Shown: in pieces, positions 43,201-51,551 of the stretch
Position numbering within the stretch: the stretch's first letter is position 1
How the letters are laid out: the number at the start of each line of letters is the position of its first letter
Origin: Moraxella caprae DSM 19149
GTDB taxonomy: Bacteria > Pseudomonadota > Gammaproteobacteria > Pseudomonadales > Moraxellaceae
Direction: 5' to 3'
DNA: 64,000 nucleotides
Assembly (NCBI RefSeq): GCF_000426885.1
Contig: NZ_KE384583.1
Location: forward strand, 31,061 to 95,060
The notes under the pieces: model-generated
Database searches by the model: none
What the model was told of the DNA's origin: nothing
Seen by the model: only the letters and a program-made list of their open reading frames with translations
Translations under genes and position numbers: made by a program

Positions 43201-43402
43201 GGGCATGTTGAACTTTTGTATTTGCAATGAAAAATGAGAAAAATCGCCCGTTTTTCAAGGAAAAAGTGAAGTTTGATAGTCATTCTATCAAACGAGCTTT
43301 TGACGATGAAAAACAAGATTTAGCCATTTTTCATGCAAAAACATCATTTTATTTTTTAAACTTTCTAAAATGTAAATTGTGTTACAAAGGTTCAACATGC
43401 CC
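43201..43402 (+). mobile_element. MITE-like element, copy B, between minC and minD
   Basis: 202 bp with perfect 13-bp ends GGGCATGTTGAAC / GTTCAACATGCCC; these ends differ from copy A in the last bases but share GGGC-TG. It shares the internal blocks AATCGCCCGTTTTTCAAGG and TTTAGCCATTTTTCATGC with copy A. TA precedes the left end; the right flank is CG, so the target duplication is not intact. Confidence 0.85.
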
Positions 43403-43425
43403 CGAACAATAATAAACCAAACCCA

Positions 43426-44265
43426 TCACGCCATGAGCGTAAAGATAAGTCCCTTATCTTCATCATAGCTGACCTGCACTGCCTTATCTATCATCTCAGG
43501 CGGAATGGCGTCGCTTAGGCAGTAGGTGCCTGCCACTGAGACCAGCGTGGGGTTGAACTTTTGGCAAAAAATACGGGCGTGTTTGTCGCCTGTTGCCCCT
43601 GCCACCAATCGCCCTTGTCCATGTCCATAGATGTGCAAACTGTTGTCAGTAATGGCTTCTGCCCCTTTATTGACCCCACCAATAACAATCAAATCACCGC
43701 CCAAATGTTGCAGGCTCTGACCCGAGCGAAGCATTTGGCTGTGTACGCTACTGGTGACGCCCTGCTCTTGTTTGGAGGTGTTATCGGCAGTGTCCAGCCC
43801 TAGGGGGGCGGTTTGAGTTTGGGTGGCGGTCGCTTCTTTTTGGGCTACGGGCTGATTGGCGGACTCGCCTGCTTGTCCTGATGGCGTAGCTTCTGATGAC
43901 TGAGTTTCTGGTGATTGGGCATTATTGGCATTTGTATCGTCCGCCTTTATGGAGGCAGGACGTGAATCGGTCGGCTTGATACGCTCCATGCGTTTGCCAT
44001 CGGCAGGAAAAGTCGCCAGTCGCAGGGCGTTTGCCTGCTCGCTTAGCACGCCATCAACCACACCTATCGGCTGTACGCCCATCTGCCACAACATCTCAAT
44101 CAATGCCGACAAATCAAGCTTACACTCACTGTCTAGCACCACAGGCACGGACGTGTTGTCTTTTAATAGAACACTTAGTTCATCTTGAATGGCGGTCAGG
44201 TCGTCAGTGTGCAGTTTTAGACGGCTAAAACTGAGCATTTTGCCAAATAAAGTAATCGGTTTCAT
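43426..44265 (-). CDS. minC: Septum site-determining protein MinC
   Basis: 279 residues. The N-terminal FtsZ-inhibiting domain runs from MKPITLFGKMLSFSRLKLHT to about 105; a linker of some 70 residues rich in Ser, Thr, Gln and Ala follows (about 120-185). The C-terminal beta-helix domain shows RSGQSLQHLGGDLIVIGGVN and IYGHGQGRLVAGATGDKHAR, which bind MinD. The linker is longer than in E. coli MinC (231 residues). The ATG at 44265 is supported by GGTGATGA just before it and by the start of the conserved domain; a longer frame upstream is not. Confidence 0.93.
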   Translation of the reverse strand: MKPITLFGKMLSFSRLKLHTDDLTAIQDELSVLLKDNTSVPVVLDSECKLDLSALIEMLWQMGVQPIGVVDGVLSEQANALRLATFPADGKRMERIKPTDSRPASIKADDTNANNAQSPETQSSEATPSGQAGESANQPVAQKEATATQTQTAPLGLDTADNTSKQEQGVTSSVHSQMLRSGQSLQHLGGDLIVIGGVNKGAEAITDNSLHIYGHGQGRLVAGATGDKHARIFCQKFNPTLVSVAGTYCLSDAIPPEMIDKAVQVSYDEDKGLIFTLMA

Positions 44266-44439
44266 AACATCATCACCTAAAATTTTGCCAATTTTACCAT
44301 TTTTTTGGTGTTTTGGGGCAAAATCATCGCCTTTGGGTGGCGATTTTGGCATTTTTGGTGATGAGTGGCGTGGGTTTATTTGGCAAAATGATAAATCCTT
44401 TGCCTCATTCTCACTTTGTATCAGTGATTGATTTATCAA

Positions 44440-44460
44440 GGGCGAATGTAATTCATCCCT
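44440..44460. repeat. Short palindrome (GGGCGAATGTAATTCATCCC)
   Basis: A diverged relative of the palindrome at 673-693, upstream of minC and downstream of the 44528 gene. Confidence 0.45.
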
Positions 44461-44467
44461 ACAATCC

Positions 44468-44493
44468 GAAAAATAATCATTGAAAAATCAATA
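44468..44493. repeat. Shared 26-bp motif, first copy
   Basis: GAAAAATAATCATTGAAAAA followed by TCAATA matches 45935-45960 with two mismatches. Both lie just downstream of a minus-strand gene end. Confidence 0.4.
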
Positions 44494-44527
44494 AGTTGCA
44501 ACTTTAAATTGAGATTAAAGCACCCTC

Positions 44528-45634
44528 TTATAAATGCAACTGCTCTTTGTGCTTCCACTGCTGGACTTTGACTTGCTTTTCAAAGGCATTTAGAGCGTCA
44601 TCAATCACCCCACTCACGAGCTTTTGTAGTTGTGGGTGTGTGGTATCAATGCTTGCCACCCCTTTGGCGACATTGACCATCAGGGCGTCTAGGGTTTTTT
44701 CATCAAACAAATGCTCATTGACCGCCATGGTAACATTCTCGCCAATATGACGACCCACACTCGTAATCTGCGACTCTATCATGCCCCCTGCGATGGGAAT
44801 GAGTTTAAGATAACGTCTTAGCTCAGGCGTGTCAAGCAGTGCCTGCTCAACGGACGTGCCGATGTCATGCGAGAGCTGTTGCCCTGTCTGTGACAAAAAC
44901 GCCTGCTGTAACTTCGGGGCAAGCTCACGGCGAAGCAAATCAAGCACCACACTCTCAAACTCAGCACGGTTACGGTCAATGGTCGTCTGAATCAGCGTGC
45001 CATGCGTCTTGGACTGCGCCATCTGGTCACGAAAGTTATCAATGGCGGTCAAAATCACCCTGTCCGAGAGTTCTTCTAAGATGACATGGTAATAAAACTG
45101 GGCGGATGTTATCCATTTTTTGGGAATGACCATCACACCTGTGTCGTGCAAGCGTTTGATGATAATCCCTGCTCGCAGTAGCCTTAACGCACGAAGCATG
45201 GGAAAACACGCCAGCACTTCATACCAATGCACAAAAGGAAAAAAGAACCAACGATAATAAGTGCGACGCTTGATGGTAAGCAGCCACCGCACCAACAGCT
45301 CACTCACCCAAAACAGCGTAAACATCCCCCCGATGGCGGATAAACTAACATGGTATCGCTCTTGATAAGCACTAAGCATGCCACTAAATCCGCCCCACTC
45401 GGCAAGTTTGGTCACAAGTCCGCTCATCAAAATGTTATCGGCAAATATCAAACACAGGTCAATAACCAGCAGGATAAGCATGCCGACATCGTAGATGATT
45501 TTGGTGCGACTTTGCTTAGCGGTCGGCTCTCGCTCGTCTTTGTCCGTGCCAAAGAGCGGAATGACATCATCTGGCACATCAGATGGTTGGGGGATTTCTA
45601 GGTCGGACAAATGGGGTGTGTGTTTGCTACTCAT
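44528..45634 (-). CDS. Predicted membrane protein, 368 residues, ion-transporter-like N-terminal half
   Basis: The first ~65 residues are hydrophilic. Transmembrane segments then follow (VGMLILLVIDLCLIFADNIL; IGGMFTLFWVSELLVRWLL; HWYEVLACFPMLRALRLLRA), a voltage-sensor-like S1-S4 arrangement with arginines spaced along the last. The C-terminal half is soluble and amphipathic (RDQMAQSKTHGTLIQTTIDR and similar) with no pore motif. It may be an ion-channel relative or a membrane scaffold; function is not assigned. The gene lies between minC and an acyltransferase, on the same strand. Confidence 0.6.
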   Translation of the reverse strand: MSSKHTPHLSDLEIPQPSDVPDDVIPLFGTDKDEREPTAKQSRTKIIYDVGMLILLVIDLCLIFADNILMSGLVTKLAEWGGFSGMLSAYQERYHVSLSAIGGMFTLFWVSELLVRWLLTIKRRTYYRWFFFPFVHWYEVLACFPMLRALRLLRAGIIIKRLHDTGVMVIPKKWITSAQFYYHVILEELSDRVILTAIDNFRDQMAQSKTHGTLIQTTIDRNRAEFESVVLDLLRRELAPKLQQAFLSQTGQQLSHDIGTSVEQALLDTPELRRYLKLIPIAGGMIESQITSVGRHIGENVTMAVNEHLFDEKTLDALMVNVAKGVASIDTTHPQLQKLVSGVIDDALNAFEKQVKVQQWKHKEQLHL

Positions 45635-45749
45635 GGTGTTTTGCTATGATTAAACTTGTAAACATTGGGGTATTGTAAAACTTTTTGGGCGGTTTTAAAA
45701 GGTTTGGTTTTTCTGTCTTGTTTTCAGCTTTATACACCCAAAAAACTTC

Positions 45750-45887
45750 AAAATTACCACAAACGCAAGATGTTTGGGTGTAGGGGCGTGCTGAGCACGC
45801 CCCTAAAAATGACATATTAAAAGATGTGTGAAATGACATATTAAAAGATGTGTGGAGCCAATCCCTACAAAACCGTGGTAAATATCA
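45750..45887. repeat. Palindromic repeat family R2, copy 3 (inverted, expanded)
   Basis: Contains TAGGGGCGTGCTGAGCACGC and CCCTA, then a 24-bp tandem duplication, then GTGTGGAGCCAATCCCTACA and ACCGTGGTAAATATC. It is inverted relative to 29301-29430 and 35374-35500. Confidence 0.75.
45807..45854. repeat. 24-bp perfect tandem duplication inside R2
   Basis: AAATGACATATTAAAAGATG plus TGTG is repeated exactly at 45807-45830 and 45831-45854. The other R2 copies do not carry it. Confidence 0.9.
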
Positions 45888-45934
45888 GGTTTGTTGGGTA
45901 TAGGATATGGGGCAAATATCATTTACCCCACCAT

Positions 45935-45960
45935 GAAAAATAATCACTGATAAATCAATA
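45935..45960. repeat. Shared 26-bp motif, second copy
   Basis: GAAAAATAATCACTGATAAA followed by TCAATA; see 44468-44493. Confidence 0.4.
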
Positions 45961-45999
45961 GGTTAGAATTTTAAGCTAAGATTGGCATTTTAAGCCATG

Positions 46000-46974
46000 C
46001 TAGACCTGCTCAAACTCACGCATCATCTGCCCAATTCGCTCATCTTTGGCAGTCCACGCCTTATCCAAAAAGTCAAACAGCTCCGCCTTGACCGTCTCAT
46101 CGCTGTCGTATTTGCCATCTTTTAAATCAGCAAATAACCGCTCATCCATTTCCAGATGACGAATGTCCACGCCCAAACGGGTCATCTTACCTGCCCACAG
46201 CTCGCCATAGTCAGGCACGCCATCAGGATAGACCACCGTCATGTCCAGTATGCCGTCTATCTTATCGCCCAAACTGGCGATGGCTAAGGCAAAGCCCCCT
46301 GCTTTGGGCTTTAATAGGTGCTGATAAGGCGAGTTTTGGCGGGCGTGCTTGTCCTTACTAAACCGTGTGCCTTCTAGGTAGTTGAGCAGAACAAATGGCT
46401 TATCAGCGAGCAGGCCACAGGCACGTCTGGCTTCTTCCAAATCCCGAGTGGCAAGGGCAGGATTTTTGGCGATTTGTGCCTTAGAGTGGCGTTTCATCAT
46501 CGGAAAATCCAAAAAATAAAACGCCTGCCCCACGATAGGAATATAGAGCAGTTCATGCTTGGCAAAAAATCGAGTAATCGGCAACCGTGACTCGCTCACA
46601 TACTGCACCACGCTTGTATCCACCCATGACTGATGGTTGCACACGAGCAGATACCGCCCGTCTTTTTTTAGGTCGTCAGGCATCGATATCCGCCAGTCAC
46701 GCTTTGGCATGAGCGTATCTAGCAGGCGGTTATTGGTGTTAATCCAGTGATTGGCGATAGATAGTACCGCCTTATCGCCCTGCTTTGAGCCAAGCAATGT
46801 CTTGGCAAGCCCCGCCCCATATAACGGCACGCTGATTGCCACGCTGTTAGCAACCATCGTCCCAAGCCCCGTACCTAGGCGGAGTTTTTGGGCAAGTTTG
46901 GGGTGTTTGTCATGGATTTTTTGAAAAAAGGAGGTGGTATTAGGGTTATTTTTATGCATACGAAAACCGCCCAT
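46000..46974 (-). CDS. Acyltransferase of the PlsC/YihG type
   Basis: 324 residues; a membrane-associated glycerol-phosphate or lysophospholipid acyltransferase. The NHxxxxD active site is VCNHQSWVDTSVVQY near 107-121, followed by FFAKHELLYIPIVGQAFYFL, the LNYLEGTRFSKDKHA motif near 198-212 and a hydrophobic N-terminal segment at about 35-60. The overall layout matches YihG rather than the shorter PlsC. The start is uncertain between 46974 and an ATG five codons later. Located upstream, divergently, is the OmpA-type lipoprotein gene. Confidence 0.85.
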   Translation of the reverse strand: MGGFRMHKNNPNTTSFFQKIHDKHPKLAQKLRLGTGLGTMVANSVAISVPLYGAGLAKTLLGSKQGDKAVLSIANHWINTNNRLLDTLMPKRDWRISMPDDLKKDGRYLLVCNHQSWVDTSVVQYVSESRLPITRFFAKHELLYIPIVGQAFYFLDFPMMKRHSKAQIAKNPALATRDLEEARRACGLLADKPFVLLNYLEGTRFSKDKHARQNSPYQHLLKPKAGGFALAIASLGDKIDGILDMTVVYPDGVPDYGELWAGKMTRLGVDIRHLEMDERLFADLKDGKYDSDETVKAELFDFLDKAWTAKDERIGQMMREFEQV

Positions 46975-47400
46975 CAGATAAATATAACAACTTGTGTCAA
47001 AATCTACTCGTCATCAACCCATCAGGATAAGTACCATACCGCACCCCGATGTCGCTTGATGATGGGTGTATTATTATGCACTATTTTAGCAAATTTTTAT
47101 CAAAATAATCAAAAAAACATCAAAAAAAATAATTAAAAACCATCAAAGTTTTCAAAGGCTTTTTAAAAAATGACTTTAAAAACTAAATAAGTCGATTTTA
47201 CCATCGTTATTAATTTAAAATAAGTAAAAAATCTTGGTAAAAACCGCCCTTTTTGACAAATTTTGATACAATTTTACCAAAATTTTATGCATTTTCCTGT
47301 AAGGATTGTCCCTATTTTAGGGCGATTGTGCAAAATGCCAGTCCATTTTTACAATTAAAATAACCGATTAACTACATACTTATAACAAATAAGAGAGTTT
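46975..47400. other. AT-rich intergenic region without a recognisable gene
   Basis: About 425 bases between divergent genes, with poly-A tracts and one short hairpin (CCCTATTTTAGGG near 47311). No ORF with a ribosome site was found. Promoters for both neighbours probably lie here or just downstream. Confidence 0.5.
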
Positions 47401-47558
47401 TTTACGGCATAATAGTCTCATCACTCATCAAATGGTTTGGGCTTGGTTTAAATGCGTTTAAATATCTGTTTAGATTTTAATATCTAAACACCCATATCAA
47501 AGTTAAGCCCAAACCGCATTTGAGGACTTTCATTTTACCATCTCTAATAGGAGTATCC
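47400..47558 (+). promoter_or_regulatory. Structured 5' leader of the OmpA-type lipoprotein gene
   Basis: After a GGCATAATAG -10-like site, an outer stem GGTTTGGGCTT (47434-47444) / AAGCCCAAACC (47505-47515) encloses an inner stem GTTTAGAT / ATCTAAAC (47468-47489) and a TTTAAATGCGTTTAAA hairpin. The ribosome site TAGGAG (47549) lies outside. It could stabilise the mRNA or be a regulatory RNA structure; no known riboswitch is recognised. Confidence 0.55.
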
Positions 47559-47559
47559 C

Positions 47560-48204
47560 ATGAAAAAAATTCTTACCATCACCGCCGTTTCTGCAAGCAT
47601 GATTTTGGCAGGTTGTGCCAGCACTGGTACCACGGGTGTGAATGACACCACCAAAAAAGCAGGTCTTGGTGCATTGGGCGGTGCTGTCCTAGGTGCTGCC
47701 ATCTCTAAGGCGACAGGTGGCGAACACACAGGTCGTGATGCTGCCATTGGTGCTGCCATTGGTGCAGGTGTTGGTACTTACATGAGCAAGCAAGAAGCCA
47801 AATTAAGACAGCAAACCGCAGGTACAGGCATTGAAGTACAAAGAGACCCTGTCACCAACAACATTAACTTGTCTATCCCAGAGGCGATTACCTTTAATGT
47901 TGGCAGATATGACATCAAGCCTAGCTCGTACAACACCCTAAACCAAGTGGCGAGCACCCTAAACCAATACAACCAAACCACGGTTATGGTAAACGGCTAT
48001 GCGTCTATTGAAGGTAACGCCAACGCCAACCAAGTACTATCACAAAACCGTGCCGCTGCTGTTGCCAACTACCTAGCAGGTCAAGGCGTGAGTGCTAGCC
48101 GCATCAGTGCTGTTGGACGTGGTGCAACCACTCAGTTTGGTAGCAGTTATGAACCAAACCGCCGTGTTGAGCTAACCATCCTAGCCCCACAAAGCATGAA
48201 CTAA
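47560..48204 (+). CDS. OmpA-family lipoprotein with glycine-zipper segment
   Basis: 214 residues. Signal peptide with lipobox LAGC at Cys19. Then a glycine-zipper membrane-like stretch (LGALGGAVLGAAISKATGGE and AAIGAAIGAGVGTYMS), a short linker, and a C-terminal OmpA domain that binds peptidoglycan (TFNVGRYDIKPSSYNTLNQV, then VMVNGYASIEGNANANQVLS, ISAVGRGAT, EPNRRVEL). The conserved Asp of many OmpA domains is replaced in the NGYASIEG strand, but the NRRVEL arginine is kept. It likely anchors the outer membrane to the wall. A strong terminator follows. Confidence 0.9.
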   Translation: MKKILTITAVSASMILAGCASTGTTGVNDTTKKAGLGALGGAVLGAAISKATGGEHTGRDAAIGAAIGAGVGTYMSKQEAKLRQQTAGTGIEVQRDPVTNNINLSIPEAITFNVGRYDIKPSSYNTLNQVASTLNQYNQTTVMVNGYASIEGNANANQVLSQNRAAAVANYLAGQGVSASRISAVGRGATTQFGSSYEPNRRVELTILAPQSMN

Positions 48205-48225
48205 TCTTATCCCCTTGGGTAAACC

Positions 48226-48256
48226 AAAACAGGTCATGTATGTGACCTGTTTTTTG
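48226..48256 (+). terminator. Terminator of the OmpA-type lipoprotein gene
   Basis: AAAACAGGTCA / TGACCTGTTTT hairpin followed by a T run. Confidence 0.85.
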
Positions 48257-48322
48257 TTTTTTAATTTTTCTTTTTAAAAGCCATCATGTTAAAATATTTT
48301 TAAACTCAATACATCACCATCC

Positions 48323-48991
48323 ATGCCCCACACCGATTTATTCGCCCATTTTGACAAACATGACATCACGCTCATCATCCACAAAAAAGCCGTCAAAAAC
48401 GTCAATTTTCGCCTAACATTCATAAGCGCTCGCCCCTGTTTTGCTGTCAGCGTGCCACGTCATCTGTCTGATGGTGACATCCACCGCCTTATCATGTCCA
48501 AGTCCGCATGGGCAATGGCTCACGCCCACAAACGCAAACATACCCACGCCGACCACAGCTCAAGCCATGCCCATTCCAAGCTGTGGGGCGAGTCTTTTGA
48601 TGTGGCAGATTATCTAATACAGCACCCCATCAGGCCATCAAAACAGCAACGCCAAGACCTCCACGCCTGCCGACTTGTCATCTATGAGCATGAACTCAAA
48701 GCTCGCCTGCCTGCTCTGGCAGACACATGGCAACCTGTGGTCGGTCACTTTGCCGATGAGATTCGCACCAAGAAAATGCACACTCGCTGGGGCAGTTGCA
48801 ACACCCATGAAGCTCGCATTTGGCTATCCACTTATCTGCCTGCCTATCCCTACCCCTGCACCGAATATGTCTTTGTGCATGAACTGTGCCATCTTATCCA
48901 TCCCAACCACAGCCCTGCTTTTTGGCATGAAGTCAAAAAAGCCATGCCTGACTATCAGACATGGCATAATTTGCTAAAAGGTAAGCCCTAA
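48323..48991 (+). CDS. YgjP-type metal-dependent hydrolase (DUF45, M48-like)
   Basis: 222 residues. The zinc motif is YVFVHELCHLIHPNHSPAFW (HExxH plus a downstream His) near residue 195, with the RWGSCN motif (KKMHTRWGSCNTHEARIWLS) upstream, both diagnostic of the YgjP/SprT-related DUF45 family. The N-terminal half is a substrate domain with an insert of His-rich residues (HAHKRKHTHADHSSSHAHSK) near 70-90 that is not typical. Its substrate is unknown; related proteases act in DNA-protein crosslink repair, which is not shown here. Confidence 0.85.
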   Translation: MPHTDLFAHFDKHDITLIIHKKAVKNVNFRLTFISARPCFAVSVPRHLSDGDIHRLIMSKSAWAMAHAHKRKHTHADHSSSHAHSKLWGESFDVADYLIQHPIRPSKQQRQDLHACRLVIYEHELKARLPALADTWQPVVGHFADEIRTKKMHTRWGSCNTHEARIWLSTYLPAYPYPCTEYVFVHELCHLIHPNHSPAFWHEVKKAMPDYQTWHNLLKGKP

Positions 48992-48996
48992 TTGGC

Positions 48997-49893
48997 TTAG
49001 CCTTTGGCTTCATGGGCGGTTAAGGCTTCATTAAAAATCTCGCTTAGGATTTTGACGTCATTGACCCGTGCATAGTTTAGGCGAGTAACGAACGCGAGTC
49101 GTCTGTGTGGTCCTGTCTCATTTAGGGGTAAGGCAGTTACGTCATCGCCGATTTGCTCTAACGCCATCTTAGGTACTAGGGTTGTCCCCATGCCCGCTTT
49201 TGCCATCTGAATGAGTGTATTAAGACTGGCGTCCGAAAAGCCTGATTTTAGCTCGTTTTTATTCATGGTACAAACCGACAGCACTTGGTCGGTCAAACAA
49301 TGCCCTTCACCCAGTAGCAACACGTCATTTTCAAACAGCTCCATGCTTGAAATACTCACTTTGTCATACTTGCCATCTTTGGGGAAAATGGCATAAAAAT
49401 TCTCCGCCCAAAACTCAAAGGCATGCAGACCATCAACCGCATAAGGCAGTGCCACGATGGCGGTGTCAATATACCCATAACGCACCTGCTCTAACAGGCG
49501 TTCGGTCTGCTTTTCGGTCACCGCCATCTCAAACTGGGGGTACTTGTCTTTGATTGTTGGCAAAACTTTGGGGAGCAGATACGGAGCGATGGTCGGGATA
49601 ATGCCTATCGTCATCGGGTAGGCAAGGGGCAACTGATGGCTGTGGGCTCGGGTCGTTAAGTCGCTAATCTCGCTAAACACCCGCTGGGCTCGCTCCAACA
49701 GCTCTTCGCCGATGGGCGTGATAAGCACCTGCTTGTTATTTCGCTCAAAAATCTGCGTGTCTAGCTGTTTTTCAAGCTCGGCAATGCCAAGACTTAGGGC
49801 AGATTGGGAAATGTTACACTCTTCGGCAGCACGTTTAAAATGCTTGTGCTTGGCAACGGCAAGGGCGAACTCTAACTGACGCAAGGTAATCAT
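48997..49893 (-). CDS. oxyR: Hydrogen-peroxide sensing LysR regulator OxyR
   Basis: 298 residues. The N-terminal HTH is LEFALAVAKHKHFKRAAEEC with QSALSLGIAELEKQL. The redox pair is Cys199 and Cys208 in GEGHCLTDQVLSVC, exactly as in E. coli OxyR when translation starts at 49893; ATG at 49896 adds one residue. Oxidation to the disulfide activates peroxide genes. It is divergent from ahpC across 202 bases, the expected arrangement for direct control. It converges with the DUF45 gene. Confidence 0.94.
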   Translation of the reverse strand: MITLRQLEFALAVAKHKHFKRAAEECNISQSALSLGIAELEKQLDTQIFERNNKQVLITPIGEELLERAQRVFSEISDLTTRAHSHQLPLAYPMTIGIIPTIAPYLLPKVLPTIKDKYPQFEMAVTEKQTERLLEQVRYGYIDTAIVALPYAVDGLHAFEFWAENFYAIFPKDGKYDKVSISSMELFENDVLLLGEGHCLTDQVLSVCTMNKNELKSGFSDASLNTLIQMAKAGMGTTLVPKMALEQIGDDVTALPLNETGPHRRLAFVTRLNYARVNDVKILSEIFNEALTAHEAKG

Positions 49894-50095
49894 CACGCAT
49901 TCCTTATTTTAAAAAATCGTACCTGCTATTTTACACCTAAGTTTGATAAAACAAAACCTTTTATTTAAAACTTTTAACTGCATAAACCGTTAATTTTTGT
50001 TATCATATAATGCTTTCAAGGGTTTTCCCTTTATGACAAAGCTACTTTTACTCTTTTTGTCGCACCATTTTGAACAACAAACCATAGGTGACAAT
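49894..50095. promoter_or_regulatory. oxyR-ahpC divergent intergenic region
   Basis: An AT-rich 202-base region with a TTGTTATCATATAATGC stretch near 49998-50014 that fits an ahpC -10 (TATAAT). OxyR-type half-sites are not clear by eye, so binding is inferred from the arrangement. Confidence 0.45.
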
Positions 50096-50662
50096 ATGAC
50101 TGCTATCATCAACCAACAAATTCCAGAATTTACCACCGAAGCTTTTGTAAATGGTGAGTTCAAAACCATCTCATCAGAAGACACCAAAGGCAAATGGTCT
50201 ATCTTCATGTTCTATCCACACGACTTTACGTTCGTCTGCCCAACTGAGCTTGAAGACATGGCTGACCACTACGAAGAGCTAAAAGCCCTTGGTGTAGAAG
50301 TGTATGCCGTCTCTACCGACAGCCACTTCGTTCACAAAGCATGGCACGACTCATCTCCTGCCATCGGTAAAGTAAAATACCCAATGCTAGGCGACGGCAC
50401 TGGTAAAATCACTCGTGGCTTTAACATCATGATTGAAGACGAGCACGCCGCATTGCGTGGTACTTTCTTGGTAGACCCAGACGGTCTTATCAAAGTTGCC
50501 GAGATTCACGACCTAGGTATCGGTCGCTCTGCCAAGGACATGATTCGTAAAGTCAAAGCTGCCCAATACGTGCGTGAAAATGACGGTGAAGTCTGCCCAG
50601 CCGCTTGGGAAGCAGGTCAAGAGACCTTAAAGCCAAGCCTAGACCTAGTTGGTAAAATCTAA
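50096..50662 (+). CDS. ahpC: Alkyl hydroperoxide reductase subunit C (peroxiredoxin)
   Basis: 188 residues; reduces H2O2 and organic peroxides. The peroxidatic cysteine is in FYPHDFTFVCPTELEDMADH near residue 47 and the resolving cysteine in NDGEVCPAAWEAGQETL near 168, so it is a typical 2-Cys peroxiredoxin of the AhpC type. The ATG at 50096 after AGGTGACA is the conserved start; an upstream in-frame ATG adds an atypical 33 residues. AhpF, its reductant, is at 52037. A strong terminator follows. Confidence 0.97.
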   Translation: MTAIINQQIPEFTTEAFVNGEFKTISSEDTKGKWSIFMFYPHDFTFVCPTELEDMADHYEELKALGVEVYAVSTDSHFVHKAWHDSSPAIGKVKYPMLGDGTGKITRGFNIMIEDEHAALRGTFLVDPDGLIKVAEIHDLGIGRSAKDMIRKVKAAQYVRENDGEVCPAAWEAGQETLKPSLDLVGKI

Positions 50663-50698
50663 TCTAATAATTTAGTTACTCTGAGATTTTAGATAACC

Positions 50699-50731
50699 CA
50701 AACCGCTTAGCCATCAGGTTAGGCGGTTTTT
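50699..50731 (+). terminator. Terminator of ahpC
   Basis: AAACCGCTTAGCC / GGTTAGGCGGTTT hairpin followed by T residues. Confidence 0.85.
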
Positions 50732-50827
50732 ATTTTATGACAAAAACATCGGTCAAGTTGGTGAATGTGTGTTAAAATTGTTGCTCTCCATTTTTAGACA
50801 TTTTGTTAACAACATTGAGACAATTAT

Positions 50828-51430
50828 ATGAAGCTCTACCGCACCCTATTGGCAGTTGCCGTTTCTGCCACCCTACTGACCGCTTGTAACAAGACCGAAG
50901 CCCCAGCCGAACAGCCTGCCAACACCGCAGAGACCACCCAAACTACCCCTGCTAAGACCACCAGTGTCAATTTGGATAACTCACCAAGCATTGCCATGAT
51001 GAACAAAATCTTGCAAGCGTCCACGCTCATGCATTTGGCACAGACCAATCCTAACATCACCGACGAGCAAGGGGCTTGTCTGATGTCCAAAGACGGCGAA
51101 GCGACCTATCATGAGACCAGCAAGCAGACGCTCGTGGACGCTGTTGGCGTTGAAGGCATCCAAGAAGCAGATAAATTCTATGAAAGCGAAGTCGGTCAAA
51201 AGGCACTAAAATACACCGAACAACAAGAAAAACTGGCTCGTGGCGAGAGCATTGATGGTGAACCTATTGTCATGACCGAAGAAGACCAAGCCAAGATGGT
51301 AGAGATGAGTCAGAGCGAAGCCAATCAAAAGCTAGAAGCTGCCATACAAGAGAGCATTACCCCCGAGAAGATGAAAGCACTCATCGAAGACTTTGCCACC
51401 AAAGAAAAAGCTCGTTGCAACATCAGCTAA
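50828..51430 (+). CDS. Hypothetical lipoprotein, 200 residues
   Basis: Signal peptide with lipobox LTAC (Cys20), a Glu/Ala/Thr-rich linker to about residue 50, then an all-helical domain (SIAMMNKILQASTLMHLAQT; later DEQGACLMSKDGEATYHETS, EADKFYESEVGQKALKYTEQ and QKLEAAIQESITPEKMKALI). Two cysteines (in GACLM and at the end, RCNIS) may form a disulfide. The helical part resembles DUF2059-type periplasmic domains only loosely. The gene is monocistronic, between ahpC and ydcH. Confidence 0.7.
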   Translation: MKLYRTLLAVAVSATLLTACNKTEAPAEQPANTAETTQTTPAKTTSVNLDNSPSIAMMNKILQASTLMHLAQTNPNITDEQGACLMSKDGEATYHETSKQTLVDAVGVEGIQEADKFYESEVGQKALKYTEQQEKLARGESIDGEPIVMTEEDQAKMVEMSQSEANQKLEAAIQESITPEKMKALIEDFATKEKARCNIS

Positions 51431-51444
51431 TTTTGATAAATCAC

Positions 51445-51475
51445 AAAAATCGCTCAATATGTTGGGCGATTTTTT
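51445..51475 (+). terminator. Terminator of the 200-residue lipoprotein gene
   Basis: AAAAATCGCTCAA / TTGGGCGATTTTTT hairpin with a T run. Confidence 0.8.
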
Positions 51476-51499
51476 AGCATCAAAAAATTACAGCCAAAC

Positions 51500-51530
51500 A
51501 AAAACACAGGTCGTCTGGCCTGTGTTTTTT
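51500..51530 (-). terminator. Terminator of the YdcH gene
   Basis: AAAAACACAGG / CCTGTGTTTTT hairpin, used mainly on the minus strand after the stop at 51552. Confidence 0.75.
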
Positions 51531-51551
51531 ATCACTTAAACAAGCGATTGA

